DNA of 64,000 nt, taken from positions 1 through 64,000 of the forward strand of contig CACJCN010000001.1 in the NCBI GenBank assembly GCA_902591925.1, read 5' to 3'. The position numbers and the translations under genes are program-made. Position 1 is the stretch's first letter, and each line of letters starts with the position of its first letter. This stretch comes from an uncultured SAR86 cluster bacterium. GTDB taxonomy: Bacteria > Pseudomonadota > Gammaproteobacteria > Magnimaribacterales > D2472. The notes below the pieces were generated by a model. That model was not told the DNA's origin, searched no databases, and saw nothing but the letters and a program-made list of their open reading frames with translations. Of this stretch, positions 1-8,868 are shown piece by piece.

Positions 1-382
1 CGCCAATGGTTTGAACTAATGCTTTTCTGTCATCTTCTAATGTGGACTCTTTAAGAGCCGTAGTTTCAAAGATTTTATTTTTTGAAATATATTCTTTTAC
101 CTTTTCACCAAAAGATAAAAAGTTTGCATCTTTTGCAGCGAAATCTGTTTCTGAATTTAACTCTACCAAGGTTGCATAATCTTCATTTACAGATACGACT
201 AAAATTCCATCTGCTGCAACTCTTGAAGATTTTTTTTCTGCCTTAAGCGCACTATTTGATCGTAAAAGATCAAGAGCTTTTTCTATATCGCCCTCACATT
301 CAACAAGTGCTTTTTTGCAGTCCATCATTGCTACACCAGTCATATCTCTTAACTCTTTTACTTGTGATGCTTTAATTTCCAC
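1..382 (-). CDS. tsf: Elongation factor Ts, N-terminal part (partial)
   Basis: This gene is not in the ORF track and was found by translating the left edge on the minus strand. About 127 codons are present; the C-terminal part lies outside the window. EF-Ts is the cytoplasmic guanine-nucleotide exchange factor for EF-Tu. The N-terminal UBA-like motif [19 protein letters not shown] and the downstream motif [10 protein letters not shown] are family hallmarks. The start is GTG at 382-380, two bases after the rpsB stop, so translation is probably coupled to rpsB in the standard rpsB-tsf operon. An ATG 14 codons further in would cut into the UBA-like helix, so GTG is preferred. Confidence 0.95.
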   Translation of the reverse strand, partial: MEIKASQVKELRDMTGVAMMDCKKALVECEGDIEKALDLLRSNSALKAEKKSSRVAADGILVVSVNEDYATLVELNSETDFAAKDANFLSFGEKVKEYISKNKIFETTALKESTLEDDRKALVQTIG

Positions 383-384
383 TT

Positions 385-1287
385 TTACTTGTCCTCTTCA
401 TTAGTATCTTCAGGTGGAGTATCATCTAAAAGTTCTTGAACAGCCTCAGTTGATTCCTTACCAGCTTTAACTTCTTGTTTAGCTTTATCATCGGTACTTA
501 AAACATCTGCAACTTCTTCTTGATTATCTTCAATTGTTAATTCAGGATCATCTTTTTTAACTTTTTGAATAACTGGTGTATCCGATTTAGGAGCAAATCC
601 CTTTGCAGACTCAATACCTCTAGCGCAGGCATCTGCAATAACTTTTGTGATTAGCCTAATTGATCTTATTGCGTCATCGTTTGCGGGGATAACAGTATCA
701 ATACCATCTGGGTCAGAGTTTGTATCAACTATTCCAATAACTGGAATACCCATTTTTTTTGCCTCAAGCACTGCAATCTTTTCATACTTTACATCAACAA
801 CGAAAATTGCATCAGGCAAACCTTTCATATCTTTTATACCGCCAACGCTAGCCTTTAATTTTGTAAATTCTTTTTGAATTTCTACTGCTTCCTTTTTAAT
901 TAACTTTTCAATTCTTCCTGAAGAAATCATTTCTTCAATATCTATTAGTCTTCTAACAGAGCCTCTAATTGTTTTCCAGTTTGTAAGAGTTCCACCCAAC
1001 CATCTTTTATCAATATAAGGTAATCCAATTTGAGATGCCTCTTCCTTAATTGTCTTGCTTGCAGACCTTTTTGTACCTACAAATAAAATTTTATTACCTT
1101 TTGAGCATATATTCTCAACTTTGGATGCAGCTGCACTCAAATGTTCTTGAGTAATCTCAAGGTTAATAATACTTATTTGTTTTCTGGTATCAAAAATATA
1201 CTCATCCATTTTTGGATTCCAGAATCTTTGTTGATGACCGAAATGAACGCCTGCTTGAAGCAGGTCTTTTATTGATACTATACTCAA
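385..1287 (-). CDS. rpsB: 30S ribosomal protein S2
   Basis: S2 joins late to the 30S head/body junction and is needed for mRNA binding. The 300 codons include the S2 family core, with [15 protein letters not shown] near the N-terminus and [14 protein letters not shown] around residue 95. The tail from about residue 235 is long, acidic and lysine-rich, and makes the protein longer than the E. coli form (about 241 aa). The start codon is TTG (1287-1285) behind a strong AAGGAG site. The upstream region folds as an S2-type leader, so autoregulation by S2 is likely. It is cotranscribed with tsf. Confidence 0.97.
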   Translation of the reverse strand: MSIVSIKDLLQAGVHFGHQQRFWNPKMDEYIFDTRKQISIINLEITQEHLSAAASKVENICSKGNKILFVGTKRSASKTIKEEASQIGLPYIDKRWLGGTLTNWKTIRGSVRRLIDIEEMISSGRIEKLIKKEAVEIQKEFTKLKASVGGIKDMKGLPDAIFVVDVKYEKIAVLEAKKMGIPVIGIVDTNSDPDGIDTVIPANDDAIRSIRLITKVIADACARGIESAKGFAPKSDTPVIQKVKKDDPELTIEDNQEEVADVLSTDDKAKQEVKAGKESTEAVQELLDDTPPEDTNEEDK

Positions 1288-1395
1288 TTTATATCTCCTT
1301 TGGGGTTATTCTTCGATTCTTAGTAAAGCAAACTTTAAAAGCACCCCACTTTACAAAAAATAGAATCTTCGTGATTAAAGTTTGTGTATTCTATA
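1288..1395 (-). promoter_or_regulatory. rpsB (S2) autoregulatory leader with predicted pseudoknot
   Basis: In the minus-strand transcript a lower stem GAUUCU (1367-1362) pairs with AGAAUC (1320-1315). An upper stem GUAAAG (1354-1349) pairs with CUUUAC (1328-1323). The apical loop carries GGGGU (1347-1343), which can pair with ACCCC (1306-1302) just before the AAGGAG ribosome site, giving an H-type pseudoknot. This matches the layout known for gammaproteobacterial S2 leaders as I recall it. A candidate -10 TAGAAT lies at 1393-1388 with a poor -35. The pairing is seen by eye; S2 binding is inferred. Confidence 0.7.
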
Positions 1396-1424
1396 GAAAA
1401 ATTATTAACATTTAAAGCTTTGAT

Positions 1425-2075
1425 CTAATTAATAATATTCTCAAAAGTATATAAATCCGGTTGAAGCTTAATTACTTTCTTAGCACAATATAGAGCTCCA
1501 TTCCCAAAAATATCCCTAGAGATTGCTTTATGCGTAAAAGTATATGTAACATCATTATCAGTAAAGATAACTTTATGTATTCCACTTATATCGTCTTTTC
1601 TGTGAGAAACAGTTTTAGATAAGCTAATTAGATTGAGTGTATCTTCATCTTTAATAAAATTTTCAATTTCGATTGCAGTACCTGATGGTTTATCTAGCTT
1701 CTTTAAATGATGAGTTTCTTCAATAGAACAATTAACTCTGTTTTTATTTTTTTTTATAAAGTTTTTTAAAGAATCTTTTAATTGATAGACACCGATACTC
1801 ATATTTGCCGCGAGAACTATGGGCAATGTTTTAGAAGCAATATCTACATTCTCCAATACATCTTTATTTAACCCTGTAGTTCCAATGACCATAGGAATAT
1901 TATGTTTTAAACAACTATTTATAATTTTTTTAGTGGACGAGGGATGAGAAAAGTCTATAACTACGTCTGCAGAGGTTAAATTATCAGTAACTTTAAATTC
2001 ATCATTTGCATTAACTAAATCATTTATAGTTGTGCCCATCCTTCCAGAACTTCCATTTATATATAATTCAATCAT
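1425..2075 (-). CDS. dapB: 4-hydroxy-tetrahydrodipicolinate reductase (compact form)
   Basis: DapB reduces the product of DapA with NAD(P)H in the lysine and diaminopimelate pathway, in the cytoplasm. The N-terminal nucleotide loop reads NGSSGRMG, the substrate motif [15 protein letters not shown] sits in the middle, and NGA near residue 193 matches the C-terminal family pattern. At 216 aa it is 50-60 residues shorter than the E. coli enzyme (273 aa); the loss maps to the N-terminal Rossmann region between GRMG and VVIDF. It overlaps the end of dnaJ by 8 bp, as last gene of the grpE-dnaK-dnaJ-dapB operon, an order also known from Pseudomonas. Function is fairly sure because the catalytic motif is intact. 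Confidence 0.93.
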   Translation of the reverse strand: MIELYINGSSGRMGTTINDLVNANDEFKVTDNLTSADVVIDFSHPSSTKKIINSCLKHNIPMVIGTTGLNKDVLENVDIASKTLPIVLAANMSIGVYQLKDSLKNFIKKNKNRVNCSIEETHHLKKLDKPSGTAIEIENFIKDEDTLNLISLSKTVSHRKDDISGIHKVIFTDNDVTYTFTHKAISRDIFGNGALYCAKKVIKLQPDLYTFENIIN

Positions 2076-3174
2076 TTTTGATCTTAGAAATTGCTTTTAA
2101 GAAGGTGTCTATACCAGGATAGTTCTTTGATTTATCTAAGGATGCGCTCAATTGATTTAAAAGCTTCATTTGATCTTTATTTAAGTTTGAAGGTGTCTCA
2201 ACAACGACTCTACATAATATATCGCCTCTTCTTCTATCTCTGACCACCGAGGCTCCCTTTCCTTTAATTCTAAAAACTTTTCCTGTTTGAGTGTTTGCTG
2301 GGATTTTTAATGAGATCGATTTCTCTAGTGTTGGTATCTTGATAGAGCCTCCAGTTACAGAAATTTCAAATGGTATTGGAGCTTCTATGTACAAATGCCT
2401 TCCATCTCTTTCAAAAATTGGATCGTTGTTAACTCTAATGGCAACATAAAGATCTCCTGATTGTCCTCCTTTGGCCCACTCGCCTTCGCCTGAAAGTCTT
2501 ACCTTATCACCATTATCTACTCCTGAAGGAATATTTACTGATAAAGTCTTATTTTCTTTAATCGCGCCGACGCCATTACAAGTTCTACACTTATCTTTTA
2601 TAACCTGTCCTGTACCTGAGCAGACAGAGCAAGTTTGTTGAACAGAAAAGAAACCTTGTTGCATCCTTACTTGACCAGTTCCATTGCAGTTCATACATGT
2701 TACCGGACTAGTTCCCTTTGCTGCTCCACTTCCATTACAATCTGGGCACTCTCTATGAGAAGGTATTTTTATTTTTTTTTGTACACCTAGGACAGCTTCT
2801 TTAAGTGTCAGATCAAGATTATATTGAAGATCTGATCCTCTTCTTTGTCTTCTAGATTGTGATCTGGTGCCAAATACATCTCCAAAAATATCACCAAAAA
2901 TATCATTGATGTTTATATCATTAAAGTTTGGTCCTCCACCTCCCATACCTTCAACACCAGAATGTCCAAATTGATCATAGGCAGATTTTTTTTGAGAATC
3001 TGATAGCACATCATAGGCTTCAGCAGCTTCTTTAAATTTTTCTGCTGCTTCTGGATTATCTGGATTTCTATCTGGATGATATTTCATAGCCTTCTTTTTG
3101 AAGGCCTTTTTTAATTCATTTGGTGAAGCATCACGAGAGACTTCAAGAGTTTCATAATAGTCTCTCTTAGACAT
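2068..3174 (-). CDS. dnaJ: Chaperone DnaJ (Hsp40)
   Basis: DnaJ stimulates the ATPase of DnaK and hands over unfolded clients. Domain order is classical: J-domain with HPD at residues 33-35, a Gly/Phe-rich stretch near 75-100, four CxxCxGxG zinc repeats ([32 protein letters not shown]) around 140-210, then the C-terminal beta-sandwich domains. The length of 368 aa is close to E. coli (376). It lies 9 bp after dnaK and is presumably under the heat-shock promoter before grpE. Confidence 0.98.
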   Translation of the reverse strand: MSKRDYYETLEVSRDASPNELKKAFKKKAMKYHPDRNPDNPEAAEKFKEAAEAYDVLSDSQKKSAYDQFGHSGVEGMGGGGPNFNDININDIFGDIFGDVFGTRSQSRRQRRGSDLQYNLDLTLKEAVLGVQKKIKIPSHRECPDCNGSGAAKGTSPVTCMNCNGTGQVRMQQGFFSVQQTCSVCSGTGQVIKDKCRTCNGVGAIKENKTLSVNIPSGVDNGDKVRLSGEGEWAKGGQSGDLYVAIRVNNDPIFERDGRHLYIEAPIPFEISVTGGSIKIPTLEKSISLKIPANTQTGKVFRIKGKGASVVRDRRRGDILCRVVVETPSNLNKDQMKLLNQLSASLDKSKNYPGIDTFLKAISKIKND

Positions 3175-3183
3175 GATAAATCT

Positions 3184-5100
3184 TTACTTTTCTTCTTCTT
3201 TTACTTCCTCAAATTCAGCATCTACAGTATTTTCAGAGGAATCGACTTCATCTGTATTAGTATCAGATTGTCCTTCCGCGCTTTCCTGTTTATATAGTTT
3301 TTGAGTTAGTGGTGTTAGAACATCATTTAGATTTTTTGTCGCAGACTCAATTGCTTCGATATCTTCAGATGATATTGCTTCCTCTAATCCTTTGAGCGCC
3401 TCCTCTACTTGATTCTTTTCTTCATCTTCAAGCTTATCCTCTGATTCCTCAATAGTTTTTCTTGTGGCATGAACCAACATATCGGCATTATTTTTAGTTT
3501 TTACTAATTCTTCAAATTTCTTATCATCTTCAGCATTTGCCTCAGCATCTTTCACCATCTTTTCTATATCTTCGTCTGATAATCCGCTAGATGCTTTAAT
3601 AACAATTGATTGTTCTTTCCCAGTATTCTTATCTTTTGCTGAAACATTCAAAATTCCGTTTGCATCAAGATCAAATGAAACTTCGATTTGTGGAACTCCT
3701 CTTGCTGCCGCAGGTATGTCAGTAAGATTGAATTGGCCTAAAGATTTATTCTGAGCAGCCTGAGTTCTCTCTCCTTGAATAACATGAACTGTTACGGCAG
3801 TTTGGTTATCTTCGGCTGTCGAAAATATTTGAGATTTTTGAGTAGGAATAGTAGTGTTTTTTTCAATTAGTGGGGTAGCTACTCCACCTAGAGTTTCAAT
3901 ACCAAGTGTTAATGGAGTAACATCTAAAAGCAATACATCAGTTGTATCTCCAGATAAAACTGAACCTTGAATAGCAGCGCCAACAGCTACTGCTTCATCA
4001 GGATTTAAATCTTTTCTAGGATCTTTACCGAAAAAATCTGCAACTTTCTTTTGAACAAGTGGCATCCTTGTTTGTCCACCAACGAGCAAAATCTCATTTA
4101 TGTCTCCCTTTGATATTTTTGCATCCTTGAGTGCAAGTTTTAGAGGCTCAAGGCTTTTATCGACCAAATCCTCTACAAGAGACTCTAATTTAGCTCTAGT
4201 AATCTTGTGGACAAAATGTTTTGGCCCAGAACTATCAGCAGTTATATACGGCAAATTAACTTCTGTTTGCTCAGATGAAGATAGTTCAATTTTGGCCTTT
4301 TCAGCAGCTTCTTTTAATCTTTGAAGCGCAAGAGGATCACTTTTCAAATCAAATCCAGATTCCTCTTTAAATTTATCAACAAAATAGTCAATCAATCTTA
4401 AATCGAAATCTTCACCGCCCAGGAAAGTGTCTCCATTTGTAGATAAAACTTCAAATTGATGTTCTCCATCAACGTCAGATATTTCAATAATAGATATATC
4501 AAAAGTTCCTCCTCCAAGATCATATACTGCTACCGTTGAATCTCCCTTGCCTTTATCAAGACCATACGCAAGCGCAGCTGCAGTAGGTTCATTGATAATT
4601 CTTTTAACATCTAAGCCTGCAATTTTACCTGCATCTTTCGTTGCCTGTCTTTGTGAATCGTTAAAATAAGCTGGTACGGTAATTACTGCTTCTTTTACTT
4701 CATGCCCGAGATAATCTTCAGCAGTTTTCTTCATCTTTTTTAGAACTTCTGCAGCAACCTGTGGTGGGGCTAATTGTTTTTTTGATGCTTCAACCCAAGC
4801 ATCACCATTATCTGCTTTAACAATTTTATAGGGAACCATGTCAGCATCTTTACTAACAACTTCATCATCGAATGTTCTACCTATTAATCTTTTGATTGCA
4901 TACAAGGTGTTTTCAGGATTAGTAACAGCTTGTCTTTTAGCTGGCAGTCCAACAAGAACTTCATCGCTATCTGTATATGCAATCACAGAGGGTGTTGTTC
5001 TTGCACCCTCAGCATTTTCAATAACTTTTTGTTGTTGGCCTTCAACAACAGCAACACAGCTGTTAGTTGTTCCTAAATCAATTCCTATAATTTTTGACAT
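3184..5100 (-). CDS. dnaK: Chaperone DnaK (Hsp70)
   Basis: This is the ATP-dependent cytoplasmic Hsp70. The 638 aa match E. coli DnaK in length. The nucleotide-binding domain begins [14 protein letters not shown] and carries [12 protein letters not shown] near residue 195; the linker [19 protein letters not shown] near 390 opens the substrate-binding domain. The C-terminal tail is acidic and ends EEVKEEEK. It sits 10 bp after grpE and 9 bp before dnaJ. Codon use and base composition look like the neighbours. Confidence 0.99.
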   Translation of the reverse strand: MSKIIGIDLGTTNSCVAVVEGQQQKVIENAEGARTTPSVIAYTDSDEVLVGLPAKRQAVTNPENTLYAIKRLIGRTFDDEVVSKDADMVPYKIVKADNGDAWVEASKKQLAPPQVAAEVLKKMKKTAEDYLGHEVKEAVITVPAYFNDSQRQATKDAGKIAGLDVKRIINEPTAAALAYGLDKGKGDSTVAVYDLGGGTFDISIIEISDVDGEHQFEVLSTNGDTFLGGEDFDLRLIDYFVDKFKEESGFDLKSDPLALQRLKEAAEKAKIELSSSEQTEVNLPYITADSSGPKHFVHKITRAKLESLVEDLVDKSLEPLKLALKDAKISKGDINEILLVGGQTRMPLVQKKVADFFGKDPRKDLNPDEAVAVGAAIQGSVLSGDTTDVLLLDVTPLTLGIETLGGVATPLIEKNTTIPTQKSQIFSTAEDNQTAVTVHVIQGERTQAAQNKSLGQFNLTDIPAAARGVPQIEVSFDLDANGILNVSAKDKNTGKEQSIVIKASSGLSDEDIEKMVKDAEANAEDDKKFEELVKTKNNADMLVHATRKTIEESEDKLEDEEKNQVEEALKGLEEAISSEDIEAIESATKNLNDVLTPLTQKLYKQESAEGQSDTNTDEVDSSENTVDAEFEEVKEEEK

Positions 5101-5110
5101 ACTTTTTCCT

Positions 5111-5680
5111 CTAATTTTTAATCACAGTCACTCTTGCCGGTCTTAAGACTCTTGAGTGCAGTTCCCAGCCCCTTTGAAAAATATTTCCAACAAAGCCATC
5201 TTTCTTGTTTTTATCTTTCTCCATTGAAACAGCCTCATGTTTTTCTGGATTAAATTCCTCATTATCCGGATAGATAGGTACCATTCCGAATTTATCAAGA
5301 GTTGATTCAAAAGATTTTAAAGTTAATTCAATACCTTCTTTGTCCTCTTTTGAGGAATTCTCAGACAAATTATTTAATGCATTCTCTAAATTATCTATTA
5401 TGGGCAAAAGCTCCATGAGTAGTCTCTCAGTTCCATATTTATGAGCTTTTTCAACTTCTGTTAATGTTCTTTTTAAAGCATTATCAAGGTCAGCATTAGC
5501 ACGAAGTAATAGTCCTTCGAGCTCCTCTTTTTTATCAACAAGCTCCTCATATGTTGGTGTACCAACATTTTCAACTTCATCCTGAGAATCATCACTAACA
5601 TCAGAATCTTCCTCAGATCCATTTAATGAAAGCTCTTCATCAAGTGAATTTTCTTCAACAGATTTATCTTTTTCACTCAT
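5111..5680 (-). CDS. grpE: Nucleotide exchange factor GrpE
   Basis: GrpE releases ADP from DnaK. The protein (189 aa) has a long acidic, probably disordered N-terminus (about residues 1-42). A dimerising helix follows, then the C-terminal beta domain with NPEKHEAVS and [25 protein letters not shown], the family signature. It is first gene of the grpE-dnaK-dnaJ-dapB operon and lies directly downstream of a sigma-32-like promoter. Confidence 0.97.
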   Translation of the reverse strand: MSEKDKSVEENSLDEELSLNGSEEDSDVSDDSQDEVENVGTPTYEELVDKKEELEGLLLRANADLDNALKRTLTEVEKAHKYGTERLLMELLPIIDNLENALNNLSENSSKEDKEGIELTLKSFESTLDKFGMVPIYPDNEEFNPEKHEAVSMEKDKNKKDGFVGNIFQRGWELHSRVLRPARVTVIKN

Positions 5681-5700
5681 AAAATATCCCTATACCACCA

Positions 5701-5732
5701 TATATTGGGATATTAATTATCAGTTCAAGGGG
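5701..5732 (-). promoter_or_regulatory. Sigma-32 heat-shock promoter of grpE-dnaK-dnaJ-dapB
   Basis: Read on the minus strand, CCCCTTGAA (5732-5724) is followed after 14 bases by CCCAATATA (5709-5701). This closely matches the sigma-32 consensus of CTTGAA and CCCCATNT with a 13-15 base spacer. The -10 element ends 20 bases before the grpE ATG. The gap between fur and grpE is only 58 bp and holds no competing sigma-70 site that I can see. Confidence 0.85.
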
Positions 5733-5738
5733 TTTTAA

Positions 5739-6149
5739 CTAATCTAATTTTTTAACGTGAAGCACGAGATTATGATCAACTAATTGATATCCAGCATCTT
5801 TGGCAATAGAGTTTAGCCTTTCAATTAATTCATTATCCTGAAATTCTAAGACCTTCCCAGTTTCTAAATCAACCATATGCTCATGATTTTCTTCTATTAC
5901 TTCATAAACAGCATGACTGCCTTCAAAGTGATGTTTTTTAACTATTCCAGCAGCTTCAAATTGAGTTAGGACTCTGTATACAGAAGCAAGACCAATATTT
6001 TCACCTTTGTTTAAAAGTTCTTTATATATATCTTCAGCACTAAAATGTGCTTCTTCTTGAATAGCAGTAGATTCTAAGACTTCCATAATTTTTATTCTAG
6101 GCAATGTAGCCTTAAGACCTGCTTTTTTCAGTTCTTTTGTTTGGTTCAT
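5739..6149 (-). CDS. fur: Ferric uptake regulator Fur
   Basis: Fur is the iron-responsive DNA-binding repressor. The 136 aa hold a winged helix (about 1-83; LKATLPRIKIMEVL and NIGLASVYRVLTQFEAAGIV) and a dimerisation/metal domain starting at ENHEHMVDLETGKVLEF. The structural-zinc cysteines present in E. coli Fur (CxxC after HDHxI) are missing: the spot reads HEHMVDLETG, and there is no C-terminal cysteine pair. The regulatory His/Glu ligands remain. It is divergent from bamE, the usual gammaproteobacterial arrangement. Assignment as Fur rather than Zur rests on this synteny and on overall similarity. Confidence 0.93.
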   Translation of the reverse strand: MNQTKELKKAGLKATLPRIKIMEVLESTAIQEEAHFSAEDIYKELLNKGENIGLASVYRVLTQFEAAGIVKKHHFEGSHAVYEVIEENHEHMVDLETGKVLEFQDNELIERLNSIAKDAGYQLVDHNLVLHVKKLD

Positions 6150-6188
6150 TTAACTTTAGTATAGTACAGTTTTCAAAATTATATTATG

Positions 6189-6205
6189 CTCTTGCATTAC
6201 AAGAG
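6189..6205. promoter_or_regulatory. Perfect inverted repeat in the fur/bamE divergent region
   Basis: CTCTTG-CATTA-CAAGAG is a perfect 6-bp dyad with a 5-base centre, midway between the fur and bamE starts. The + strand has a TATAAT (6221-6226) 11 bases before the bamE ATG. The minus strand has TTGTAA and TATAAT elements, but 13 bases apart, which is too close for a good promoter. It could be an operator; it does not match the 19-bp Fur box GATAATGATAATCATTATC. Confidence 0.35.
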
Positions 6206-6237
6206 ATAATATAAGAGAAGTATAATCAAATTTTGTT

Positions 6238-6582
6238 ATGAAAAGTATATTGATTAAAAGTTTTTTAAATAAGTTTTTTGCCTACTTTTTAGTATTAATA
6301 ATTTCATCTTGTACATCATTGACGCCTTACAAGGTCCCTATTTTGCAAGGAAATATTTTTGATGAAGATGATATGTCCAAATTAAGTGAAGGTTTAACTA
6401 AAGAGCAAGTTCAGTTCATATTTGGAACAGCTTTAATTAAAGATCCTTTTCATTCAAATCGATGGGATTATTATTACTCTATTCAGGTAGGCGATGAGCT
6501 TTTGGATGAAATGAAATTATCTATAAACTTTAACAGTGATGGTCTCGTAGATAATTGGACTATTGAAGATCTATCGGAATAA
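6238..6582 (+). CDS. bamE: Outer membrane assembly lipoprotein BamE (OmlA)
   Basis: BamE is a small lipoprotein of the BAM complex, which folds beta-barrels into the outer membrane. The signal peptide ends with the lipobox IISSC, giving lipidated Cys25. Family motifs follow: YKVPILQGN, then the SmpA/OmlA fold with LTKEQVQFIFGTALIKDPFHSNRWDYYY. The length of 114 aa is normal. It is divergent from fur, as in Pseudomonas and E. coli relatives. No Shine-Dalgarno site is visible before the ATG. Confidence 0.95.
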   Translation: MKSILIKSFLNKFFAYFLVLIISSCTSLTPYKVPILQGNIFDEDDMSKLSEGLTKEQVQFIFGTALIKDPFHSNRWDYYYSIQVGDELLDEMKLSINFNSDGLVDNWTIEDLSE

Positions 6583-7008
6583 TTAAACCTTTGAGAGCTG
6601 ATTCAAAAAGGCTTCTAACAAAATATCACAAAAACTGTCAATTGCCTTCTCAGGCAGCAAATTATTCAACAATATAGGAAGTTCAAATTCTGCACTGAAT
6701 TCAATCAGAGTTTCATATTTATCTTTTTTAGAAATATCCCACACTCCTTTAAAGGAATTAAAAGGGCCTTCAATTTGTTCAATTATGATTTTATTTTCTT
6801 GCAAAATGTTCTTTGATCTAATTTCGTAATCCCTCAGCAAAAAAATAAATTCCAATTTGCCAATCTCAAATTGATCATTTTTTTCTATAAGCTCTGACTT
6901 TGAGCAGCCAGGTATATATGAAGAATAGTTTTCAAAGTTTGCGATTTGACCGTAAACTTTTGAAAAGTCTTCAGTCACTGACTTTAAAAAATGAATTTTA
7001 CGGGGCAC
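6583..7008 (-). CDS. ratA: RatA/Coq10-type START-domain protein
   Basis: This small cytoplasmic protein of the polyketide cyclase/START family is known as RatA in E. coli (ribosome association toxin) and resembles Coq10, a ubiquinone-binding protein. The motif FENYSSYIPGCSKSEL matches the family's SYPxFLPGC, and GPFNSFKGVWDI matches the C-terminal GPF..L.G.W motif. The ORF track starts at 7041, but that overlaps the upstream gene by 32 bp and adds an ill-fitting N-terminus. The GTG at 7008-7006, one base after the upstream stop, gives MPRKIHF and aligns with the usual MPxI start. It lies between bamE and smpB, as in related genomes; the usual RatB partner is absent. Which activity applies is open. 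Confidence 0.85.
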   Translation of the reverse strand: MPRKIHFLKSVTEDFSKVYGQIANFENYSSYIPGCSKSELIEKNDQFEIGKLEFIFLLRDYEIRSKNILQENKIIIEQIEGPFNSFKGVWDISKKDKYETLIEFSAEFELPILLNNLLPEKAIDSFCDILLEAFLNQLSKV

Positions 7009-7009
7009 T

Positions 7010-8353
7010 CTAAAGGATCTGTGAAATAAATATTGAGGCAACGCTTATTGGAGCTATGAATTTTATAAAAAATCTCCAAAGCTTATAAATAATTTGATTA
7101 ACATAACCTACTTCATTAGTAATAAGTTCTTTTTTCATAAACCAACCAACAAATATTGCTATCATCATCCCGCCCAAAGGAAGCAAAATTTGATTAGCAA
7201 TAAAATCCATTGAATCTAAAAAATTTCTGCCAGGAGTGAGGTTAAATTCAGACAAAACATTAAAACTCAATGCGGTTCCAATACCTAAACTCCAAGCGAA
7301 AAAAGAAATAGCTAAGGCAGAGTATTTCCTTGATAAAAAACCTTCTTCAGATAAGTAAGCCACACCAGGCTCAAGCAATGAAATAGAAGAGCTTAAGGCT
7401 GCAATAGACAACAATATGAAGAAAAAAGCACCAATTATTTGACCAAATTGCATTTGGTTAAATGCAGATAACATTGATACAAAAACAAGCCCTGGTCCGC
7501 TATTTGGTTCTAAATTGAAAGCAAAAATAATTGGAAATATTGCTAAGCCCGCTAACATAGCTACCAAAGTATCTAAAGATGCTACGGTAAAAGAAGTTGG
7601 AACTACTTTTTGATCTTTGGGCATGTACGCTCCATAAGCCATAATTGAACCCATTCCCAAACTCAAGCTAAAAAAAGCTTGACCCATTGCACTCAAAAAT
7701 GTCTCAGCCGTCACATTTGAAAAGTCTGGAGCAAATAAAAATTCCAATGTCCTAATAAATGCTCCATTAAACATTGCATATATGACCATAAAGATTAATA
7801 AAAATCCTAACATTGGCATTAAAATTTTTACCATCCTTCCAATACCATTTTTTACACCTGCAGAAACAATCAAAAAAGTTAAAAGCATAAAAACTGTATG
7901 CCAAAATAAAAGATTATATGGTGAGGCTATAACAGCACCGAACTGATCTGATGAACTTAAAGCATCGGAGGGTAATGCAGCAATAAAAATATAATTTAAA
8001 CAAATGCCAGCAATAACACTGTAAAAAGAAAGTATTAGTACTCCTGCTGTAATTCCACTCCATCCAACAAGTTTCCACAGTGAAGAAGTGTTTGATTGCA
8101 TTGCAGTTCTTTTCATTGCATTGATTGGACTATTGCCAGCCCTCCTTCCAATAATGATTTCACTAATCATGATTGGGACTCCTATCATAACGATACATAG
8201 CAAGTAGATTAGTACAAAGGCACCACCGCCATTCGTTCCGGCTTTATATGGAAATCCCCATATGTTTCCTAAACCAACAGCAGATCCTGTAGCTGCAAGT
8301 ATAAATGTCCATTTTCCAATCCAGGCTCCATGAGATTTTAGTTTTTTTTCCAT
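7010..8353 (-). CDS. Sodium-dependent NSS-family transporter
   Basis: This is an inner membrane Na+-coupled symporter of the neurotransmitter:sodium symporter (SNF) family, likely for an amino acid or related amine; the substrate cannot be read from sequence. TM1 carries the Na+/substrate motif ATGSAVGLGNIWGFPY, and TM6 the unwound SLSLGMGSIMAYGAYM. At 447 aa with about 11 hydrophobic segments it resembles the bacterial 11-TM subgroup rather than the 12-TM LeuT form. It is followed at once by ratA (1-base gap) and preceded 2 bases upstream by the DUF3429-like gene, so the three form one operon. Confidence 0.93.
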   Translation of the reverse strand: MEKKLKSHGAWIGKWTFILAATGSAVGLGNIWGFPYKAGTNGGGAFVLIYLLCIVMIGVPIMISEIIIGRRAGNSPINAMKRTAMQSNTSSLWKLVGWSGITAGVLILSFYSVIAGICLNYIFIAALPSDALSSSDQFGAVIASPYNLLFWHTVFMLLTFLIVSAGVKNGIGRMVKILMPMLGFLLIFMVIYAMFNGAFIRTLEFLFAPDFSNVTAETFLSAMGQAFFSLSLGMGSIMAYGAYMPKDQKVVPTSFTVASLDTLVAMLAGLAIFPIIFAFNLEPNSGPGLVFVSMLSAFNQMQFGQIIGAFFFILLSIAALSSSISLLEPGVAYLSEEGFLSRKYSALAISFFAWSLGIGTALSFNVLSEFNLTPGRNFLDSMDFIANQILLPLGGMMIAIFVGWFMKKELITNEVGYVNQIIYKLWRFFIKFIAPISVASIFISQIL

Positions 8354-8355
8354 AA

Positions 8356-8817
8356 TTATAAATAAGGGTTGCTGTATGGATTAATCCAATAACCAATTGA
8401 TATTAAAAAAGATATACATACTAGTAAAGTTAAAATTTTTCTGAATTTCTGATAATCAATATCTTTTTTATTGAAATCTTCTGTAGATCTCTCAAACACG
8501 AAAAACAGATAAAAACTAATTATCGACAAAAATAGAGAAATTAAAATAAGCTTTAGATAAGTAAGAAGTAGAATCAAACAACCCAATAAACTAAAACCAA
8601 TTCCTATAGATAAGTTTAATTTTTGATTTTTTTGATCATCTCTCCATCCCCAAGCAAAGCCGCCTAAAAAGGTAATTATTATTGCGCCATAGCCTAATTG
8701 AAAATATATAAGGGTCTTGCTGACCTCTCCACCAATAATCCACGGTATAAGGGAAAATGTAGCAAATGGAAGAAAGCCAACATAGCCATAAGTAGATTTG
8801 ATATTGGTTATATTCAA
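8356..8817 (-). CDS. DUF3429-like four- to five-TM membrane protein
   Basis: This is a 153-aa integral membrane protein with about five hydrophobic segments. The phrase YGAIIITFLGGFAWGWRDD is characteristic of DUF3429, where a YxAxIxxFLGGxxWG motif recurs. No function is known to me for that family. The start is TTG (8817-8815), because no ATG lies near the conserved N-terminal segment. It is first of a probable three-gene operon with the NSS transporter and ratA, and divergent from smpB. Confidence 0.7.
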   Translation of the reverse strand: MNITNIKSTYGYVGFLPFATFSLIPWIIGGEVSKTLIYFQLGYGAIIITFLGGFAWGWRDDQKNQKLNLSIGIGFSLLGCLILLLTYLKLILISLFLSIISFYLFFVFERSTEDFNKKDIDYQKFRKILTLLVCISFLISIGYWINPYSNPYL

Positions 8818-8868
8818 TTTATTTCTTTAAAGTTATTGCACTTAGTTCTTTAGAATACATAATAAAGT

